A stretch of DNA of 9,009 bases from Deltaproteobacteria bacterium. Lineage in GTDB: Bacteria; Bdellovibrionota_C; UBA2361; OMII01. The first letter of the stretch is position 1, and every line of letters begins with the position of its first letter. The DNA is taken from positions 1 through 9,009 of the forward strand of contig JALRCK010000069.1 in assembly GCA_023262305.1 (NCBI GenBank). Direction: 5' to 3'. Below, piece after piece: positions 4,989 through 9,009 of this stretch. The translations under genes were made by a program, and so were the position numbers. The notes under the pieces were generated by a model. The model was not told the DNA's origin and ran no database searches. It saw nothing but the letters and a program-made list of their open reading frames with translations.

Positions 4989-7637
4989 TTACCTTCCGGC
5001 GGAGCGATTGCTGGAGCGAGCTTGCGCTGAGAATCGCTGGACGCTGCGACTGATGGCATTGCACACAGCGGCAGCTCGTGCCACGGTTGCTGGGTTTTGT
5101 GGGGTTCCACCAGTCGTCGAGATCTGGGAGGCGCCCCAATTTTGCATCGTAGCCAGAGCGGTGATGCGTTTAAAGTAGAGCACCTCGCTCGGCAGAGAGG
5201 TGGTGATTGAGGCCTCTCCACTGGTCGGTATGTTGAACCGGATGAGTGGACATAGGTAGCTCCTCGTCTCTTGTTGGTTCGTCAGGATGATGCGCACCCG
5301 AGTGGCATCTTTCTTGAGACCCTCAAAAGACATAGTCAGTTCGTCTCCGGTTTTAAGATCTCCACCCGGAGTCATAATGAAGCTCCGAGCGATCGTCCGT
5401 CGTTTTGGAGTCGATGTTGGGAGTGGTGTGCGAGTTGGAGTGCGAGTCGGCGTCGCCGTTCGCGTGGGGGTTCTCGTTGGAGTGACGGTTCTCGTGGGAG
5501 TGCGGGTTGGCGTTACCGTTGGTGTGCGAGATGGTGTTGGTGTTGGCGAGCTTGTAGCTGTAGCCGTCGGCGGTACGATAATCGGCTCTCCGGGAGGTGT
5601 TGGAGTCGGTGTGTTGATGGGGAAGTTGCCGATGCAATAGATCGGGAGCGGGGATGCGCATGATGCCGGATCGTTATCGCCGATCCATTTCTCTGTACCC
5701 TCAATCGTCTTACCCCTCTCAGAGACAATTTCAGCAGAGCTGTTTGTCCAGCTGTTGCAGTGGTTGGTGGCAGTGCCCTCAGCAACGGTGCCGGTATGTA
5801 TGAACGATACGGGGGCATTCGTCCCATCCTCAAAGTTCGCAACTCCCGACATCAGGGGCTCTGTTCGCGCGTTCCACAGCGCTGCTCGTGAAATAGCGAT
5901 GATCGACCCATCCATGTTGTAGATCGGGTCTGAAGATGGCGACGCTCCAGTCAAGCTGATTGCGTTCCACGTTGATGAGGACATCAGTGGGAACCAAAGT
6001 GTTCCTGCGAGCTCTGGCACGGCGTCAGCGAGAGCCTGGCAGTGTTGACGAGCTGCTTCCAGTCCACCGATGTTGCCCGTGAAGGTTGCGGATGAGACGA
6101 ACATCTGGAGGGGCTCGGTATCATTCCACGGGATATCCCAGGTTGGAGTTGGTGTGGGTGTATCCGGTCCGGGTGGGGGACCAGGAGTTGGAGTCGGCAT
6201 CGGTGTTCGGGTCGATGTGGGGGTCACCGTAGGTCCAACGGTGATGGTCGGAGTTGGGGTCGAGGTTGGGGCGCACAACTGCCCGGCGATGCGAATGGCT
6301 TCGGCTCCATTCACGATTGATGCGGAGGCTATCTTGCCCGCGAGCCCGGCCGTCACGGTTCCGGTGTTTACGACTGCGCTCCGGAGGAGGGTCATTGAGA
6401 GTGTGCCGTTACACCGTGCATGAGCGAGGAGAGCAACGCCTGCAACTTGGGGAGCTGCCATCGACGTGCCGCTCATGTATCGATACGTGTTGCTGGTAGA
6501 GCAACTCGCGATAGAGGACCCGGGCGCCGCGATGTGCACGGACTGTTCTCCGTAGTTCGAGAATGAGGAGAGATTCGATGCTGAATCTACCGATGCCACC
6601 GAGATGACGTTCGCGATGGCGTAGTTGGCTGGATACTGCGGAGTGGAATCGTTGTTGGATGAGTTGTTGCCGGCTGCTGCTATAAACAAGATCCCTTCAG
6701 AGCTTGCGTCTGTGATTGCGGCGGCAAGAGCTGCTGAATAACCCGTTCCTCCCCAGGAGTTGTTGGAGAGGATCACGTTGCGCCCTGCGCGCTTCAAAGC
6801 TGTAGCGTAGTTGACGGCTTTGATGGCGTTTGAGGTGCTCCCACTTCCGTTCGCATCGAGGAACTTAGCGGCGACAATTTTTGAGTACCAAGACACTCCC
6901 GCAACGCCCCGTGAGTTATTTCCCTTTGCCGCCATGATTCCGGCAACGTGGGTACCGTGACCGTGATCGTCGAGCGGGTCACCGCTGTTCGTGATCGCGT
7001 TGATGCCGCGGATGTCATCGATGTAGCCGTTGTTGTCGTCATCGACGCCATTGCCTGCTATCTCTGAGGGGTTTTGCCAGATGTTGTCGACGAGATCTGG
7101 GTGGTTGTAGTCGATGCCCGTGTCTATCACGACTGCGATCTGAGAGTTAACACCCACTGTGGTGTCCCATGCGGTTGGAAGCTGCATGATTCCGGGTGCG
7201 TACTGTTGTGCGTAGTAGGTGTCATTTGGAATCACGGATGCCTGCACCGCCCAGTTGGGAGAGCACGTCATGTGACCACCGACCTGCGCCCGGAGGCGAC
7301 GAAACTTCGCGCGGCGGCAGAGATCTTTAGCGCGGGAATATTTCTCAGGCTTCTCTAAGCCTGATGCTGCCATGGTGAAGATGCCGCGGGTTGGGGTCTT
7401 GTCCGTGATGCGCAATACTCCGGATCCGAGGCGCTCGACCTTAAAGCCTGCTGCAGCGCTCTTGTCTTTGAATGAAGCATTGACTGAACCGAAGGCTACC
7501 GTTTTGCCCGAGGAGCGAATGATGGCACCCGGGTAGACGTACTTGTCTGCTGCGGTGGCCACGGCGATGCCGAGCATCATCCACACACTCATTGTCTCCA
7601 GCACTACGCTGAAAGTTACACGCGGTCGCAGCTTCAT
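4989..7637 (-). CDS. Secreted subtilisin-like (S8) protease with DUF1554-like domain
   Basis: This 882-residue exported serine protease has a signal peptide at residues 1 to about 30 (hydrophobic core, likely cleavage after ATA/A). A presumed propeptide reaches about 150. The S8 catalytic domain spans about 160-455 with the full triad: Asp172 (VVIDTGID), His227 (HGTHVAG) and Ser392 (GTSMAAP). The oxyanion Asn324 lies in AAAGN. The [14 protein letters not shown] stretch (195-208) is an acidic, probably calcium-binding insert common in this subgroup. A Thr/Pro linker (457-500) leads to a DUF1554-like domain (about 509-671, opening [15 protein letters not shown], with C533, C627, C660 and C668). 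A second linker (about 675-744) contains three 10-residue repeats. An unrecognised C-terminal domain (746-882) has C796 and C859. All catalytic residues are intact, so activity is expected. Likely substrates are extracellular proteins; the target is unknown. It is divergent from hemC and lies 54 nt upstream of the sugar-binding protein gene. Confidence 0.93.
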   Translation of the reverse strand: MKLRPRVTFSVVLETMSVWMMLGIAVATAADKYVYPGAIIRSSGKTVAFGSVNASFKDKSAAAGFKVERLGSGVLRITDKTPTRGIFTMAASGLEKPEKYSRAKDLCRRAKFRRLRAQVGGHMTCSPNWAVQASVIPNDTYYAQQYAPGIMQLPTAWDTTVGVNSQIAVVIDTGIDYNHPDLVDNIWQNPSEIAGNGVDDDNNGYIDDIRGINAITNSGDPLDDHGHGTHVAGIMAAKGNNSRGVAGVSWYSKIVAAKFLDANGSGSTSNAIKAVNYATALKRAGRNVILSNNSWGGTGYSAALAAAITDASSEGILFIAAAGNNSSNNDSTPQYPANYAIANVISVASVDSASNLSSFSNYGEQSVHIAAPGSSIASCSTSNTYRYMSGTSMAAPQVAGVALLAHARCNGTLSMTLLRSAVVNTGTVTAGLAGKIASASIVNGAEAIRIAGQLCAPTSTPTPTITVGPTVTPTSTRTPMPTPTPGPPPGPDTPTPTPTWDIPWNDTEPLQMFVSSATFTGNIGGLEAARQHCQALADAVPELAGTLWFPLMSSSTWNAISLTGASPSSDPIYNMDGSIIAISRAALWNARTEPLMSGVANFEDGTNAPVSFIHTGTVAEGTATNHCNSWTNSSAEIVSERGKTIEGTEKWIGDNDPASCASPLPIYCIGNFPINTPTPTPPGEPIIVPPTATATSSPTPTPSRTPTVTPTRTPTRTVTPTRTPTRTATPTRTPTRTPLPTSTPKRRTIARSFIMTPGGDLKTGDELTMSFEGLKKDATRVRIILTNQQETRSYLCPLIRFNIPTSGEASITTSLPSEVLYFKRITALATMQNWGASQISTTGGTPQNPATVARAAAVCNAISRSVQRFSAQARSSNRSAGR
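5427..5516 (-). repeat. Three 30-bp tandem repeats in the second Thr/Pro linker
   Basis: Residues 708-737 of the protease are three consecutive 10-residue units of the form (V/A)TPTRTPTRT, encoded by three imperfect 30-bp units. The surrounding linker (5406-5615) is also low-complexity Thr/Pro, with some Arg and Ala. The DNA copies differ mainly at synonymous positions, so the amino-acid pattern is better kept than the bases. It acts as an extended, possibly glycosylated or wall-spanning spacer. Confidence 0.85.
6138..6269 (-). repeat. First Thr/Pro-rich linker-coding region
   Basis: This codes protease residues 457-500, almost entirely Thr, Pro, Ser and Gly (units such as TPTPT and a PGPPPGP core). 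It separates the catalytic domain from the DUF1554-like domain. The low-complexity DNA makes the opposite strand read as Val-Gly repeats, which are artefacts. Confidence 0.8.
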
Positions 7638-7895
7638 CTTGGGAAGATCGGTTTAACCGCGCAAAATCATGAGGGAAGAGTGCGAATTTATGTGGTTTTT
7701 TATTATCGGGGTTCCCCGGAGCGGGGGCTGGAGGGCGATTGACTGCTTGCAGACGGGCGGCCTTAACTGTTTGTAGGTACTACCTATTTGGTTCGGCGCC
7801 TGTCTTTGATGATTTTGCCGACATTATCCGGCTATGGGAAGGAGGGGTGCCAGGTGGTCTTTTTACCCCCTCTTTGGTAGGAACCCTTAGCACTT
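7638..7895. other. Divergent intergenic region between the protease gene and hemC
   Basis: This roughly 260-nt region must hold promoters for both directions. I found no consensus pair on either strand. GATAAT occurs on the - strand (near 7702-7707) without a matching -35. Structures visible are the palindrome CGGTT-T-AACCG (7649-7659), stacked G/C inverted repeats at 7708-7726, and TAGGTA-C-TACCTA (7774-7786). An open frame at 7739-7972 overlaps the hemC start and shows no protein-like features. Confidence 0.5.
7774..7786. promoter_or_regulatory. Perfect inverted repeat upstream of hemC (possible operator)
   Basis: TAGGTA and TACCTA are exact reverse complements around a single central C. 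It lies about 110-140 nt before the hemC start, a position compatible with a dimeric regulator site. A short palindrome of this length also arises by chance, and I know no regulator that fits. Confidence 0.2.
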
Positions 7896-7913
7896 ATGAG
7901 AGTAAAGGTTTGT

Positions 7914-8849
7914 ATGCGGAATCGATTGGTTATCGGAACCCGAAAGAGCCCCCTCGCTCTGTGGCAGAGTGAGCACATCAAAGCGGAGCTCGAGGCGGCG
8001 TTTCCGGGAATCGCTGTTGAGCTCAAACATGTAATCACTTCGGGTGACAAAAACCAGAACAGCACAGCTCCTATCCCTCTCATCGGAGGCAAGGGGTTGT
8101 TCACCGCAGAGCTAGAGGAGTGTTTACGGACCAAAGAGATCGACCTCGCGGTTCACTCGCTCAAGGACCTTCCTACCACGCTCGATCCACACTTTGCGAT
8201 CGGAGCGGTTCCGACTCGGAGCTTTGTTGAGGATGTTGTGATCTCGCGAAGTGGAGAGCCACTGGCATCGCTTCCTCACGGTGCAGTCATTGGAACGTCG
8301 AGTGTTCGGCGTTCATCGCAGGTGCTCCGACTGCGACCTGACTTTAAGATCCAGATCATTCGCGGCAACGTCGATACGCGCCTCAGAAAGCTTCGTGCCG
8401 AGGATGGGGTGTATGATGCGATCGTGCTCGCTCGTGCAGGCTTAGCGCGTCTCGGTCTTGAGAAGGAGATTACTCAGGTGCTTCACGAGCGTGAAATGTT
8501 ACCAGCTCCAGGGCAAGGTGCGTTGGGTATTGAATGTCGCTCGGATGATGTTGAGCTTCTTGCAATGTTGCAAAAACTTCATGATTCTCACACGGCAGCT
8601 GAAGTCACTGCAGAGCGAAGGTTTCTGCAACGATTGGGAGCAGGGTGCAATACACCTGTAGCGGCGCGTGCCATCGTCGGAGAACGTGGAGGTTTATCCT
8701 TCTCGGGTAGGTGCTTGGCTCCTGATGGTACTCGGGTGATTGAGGTCGCAGGAGAGGGGCGCATTGATGAAGCTGCCCAACTTGGAGATGCGATGGCGGA
8801 AGCTGCGTTTTCTAAGGGGTTTCGTGAGATTGCAGCCTCATTCGCTTAG
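7914..8849 (+). CDS. hemC: Hydroxymethylbilane synthase (porphobilinogen deaminase)
   Basis: This cytoplasmic enzyme joins four porphobilinogen molecules into hydroxymethylbilane, the precursor of haem, sirohaem and cobalamin rings. The 311-residue product matches the family length (E. coli 313). It opens with the expected RLVIGTRKSPLALWQ segment. The catalytic aspartate is in VHSLKDLP (Asp85), and the substrate-binding Arg-rich segments SSVRRS and RGNVDTRL follow. LGAGCNTP carries Cys245, the attachment site for the dipyrromethane cofactor. I chose the ATG at 7914 because AAAGG lies 5 nt upstream and the protein then starts like its relatives. An in-frame ATG at 7896 would add six residues with no good ribosome binding site. 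It is followed without a gap by hemD, an arrangement common in bacteria. Confidence 0.97.
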   Translation: MRNRLVIGTRKSPLALWQSEHIKAELEAAFPGIAVELKHVITSGDKNQNSTAPIPLIGGKGLFTAELEECLRTKEIDLAVHSLKDLPTTLDPHFAIGAVPTRSFVEDVVISRSGEPLASLPHGAVIGTSSVRRSSQVLRLRPDFKIQIIRGNVDTRLRKLRAEDGVYDAIVLARAGLARLGLEKEITQVLHEREMLPAPGQGALGIECRSDDVELLAMLQKLHDSHTAAEVTAERRFLQRLGAGCNTPVAARAIVGERGGLSFSGRCLAPDGTRVIEVAGEGRIDEAAQLGDAMAEAAFSKGFREIAASFA

Positions 8850-9009
8850 ATGAACTACATGCGCACGACGTCCACCGTTATCATCACTCGACCTAAGGGT
8901 CCATTCGCCGGGGACGAGAGCCTGGCTCGGAAGCTCAGTGCTGAGGGGGTTTGCTCGATCCCATTCACGGCGCTTGTGATTGAAGCGAAGGTGTTGGGTC
9001 GAGCTGATA
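8850..9009 (+). CDS. hemD: Uroporphyrinogen-III synthase, N-terminal part (cut by window edge)
   Basis: The ATG at 8850 directly abuts the hemC stop (TAG, 8847-8849), and 53 codons remain before the window ends. The start of the product shows the HemD pattern: a beta strand followed by TRP (TVIITRP), a helix rich in Leu, Ala and Lys (ESLARKLSAEGV), then a strand ending in PFTALVIEA. The enzyme cyclises hydroxymethylbilane with inversion of ring D to give uroporphyrinogen III, the step after HemC. There is no own ribosome binding site, so translational coupling to hemC is likely. A second ATG at 8859 is an alternative start. HemD sequences diverge strongly, so the call rests on pattern and neighbour. 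Confidence 0.85.
   Translation, partial: MNYMRTTSTVIITRPKGPFAGDESLARKLSAEGVCSIPFTALVIEAKVLGRAD

Noticed and set aside
5427..5516. Repeat cluster that could look like a CRISPR array
   Set aside because: The units are contiguous, have no spacers, and keep the reading frame of a protein linker.
5271..5663. + strand open frames opposite the protease linker, including Val-Gly and Arg-rich repeats
   Set aside because: They are the antisense reading of Thr/Pro codons in the protease linker, which naturally gives long stop-free stretches. The - strand frame has a full protease architecture.
6070..6423. + strand 117-codon frame with a VGVGVG-like section
   Set aside because: It is the antisense of the first Thr/Pro linker and the end of the catalytic domain, with no start signal.
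7708..7726. GGGG-TT-CCCC and CCCCG-GAG-CGGGG inverted repeats as an intrinsic terminator
   Set aside because: The T-rich tract precedes the structure on the + strand and reads as A-rich after it on the - strand. No gene ends here, because the flanking genes diverge.
7739..7972. 77-codon open frame on the + strand before hemC
   Set aside because: It overlaps the hemC start by about 60 nt in another frame, has no ribosome binding site or recognisable motif, and is short enough to be chance.

Overview
The window looks like part of a Gram-negative bacterial chromosome of moderate GC (roughly low-to-mid 50s percent by eye). It holds two tRNA genes, seven complete protein genes and one protein gene cut by the right edge. 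Gram-negative is inferred from lipobox-type lipoproteins, a secreted multidomain protease and a hemC-hemD pair. The threonine-proline linkers, the DUF1554-like domain and the lipidated sugar-binding protein recall environmental deltaproteobacteria-like, Planctomycetes-like or Leptospira-like lineages. I cannot assign a phylum from the sequence alone.

Left end (1-824): a tRNA-Ile(GAU)/tRNA-Ala(UGC) pair on the + strand. This order is the hallmark of a bacterial 16S-23S rRNA spacer. No 23S start follows: the next 355 nt hold only hairpins and then a small lipoprotein gene. A perfect TTGACA lies 43 nt upstream of tRNA-Ile. The pair therefore looks detached from at least the 23S gene, which fits unlinked rRNA genes or a free-standing tRNA operon.

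825-1173: a gene for a short cysteine-containing lipoprotein of unknown function (+ strand). It ends convergently against the next block, with a long hairpin between them.

1174-7637: five - strand genes that may form one transcription unit. In transcription order they are a secreted subtilisin-family (S8) protease with a DUF1554-like domain held between two Thr/Pro-rich linkers, then a lipidated sugar-binding protein, a double-ATPase sugar ABC protein, an RbsC-type permease, and a small FeoA-domain protein. The three transporter genes overlap by ATGA junctions, and the FeoA gene starts within 1-13 nt of the permease stop. The transporter is a complete ribose/xylose/galactose-type (CUT2) importer. 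No sugar kinase, isomerase or regulator is present, so its substrate is unknown. The protease lies 54 nt upstream of the importer with no visible terminator between them, so extracellular degradation and sugar uptake may be co-expressed (inference).

7638-9009: a divergent intergenic region, then hemC (hydroxymethylbilane synthase) and the first part of hemD (uroporphyrinogen-III synthase) on the + strand. These are two consecutive steps of tetrapyrrole synthesis, and the hemC stop codon directly abuts the hemD ATG.

I did not find a clearly new defence or mobile system. The most unusual items are the orphan Ile-Ala tRNA pair, the protease/DUF1554 architecture, and the FeoA-like gene attached to a sugar importer.
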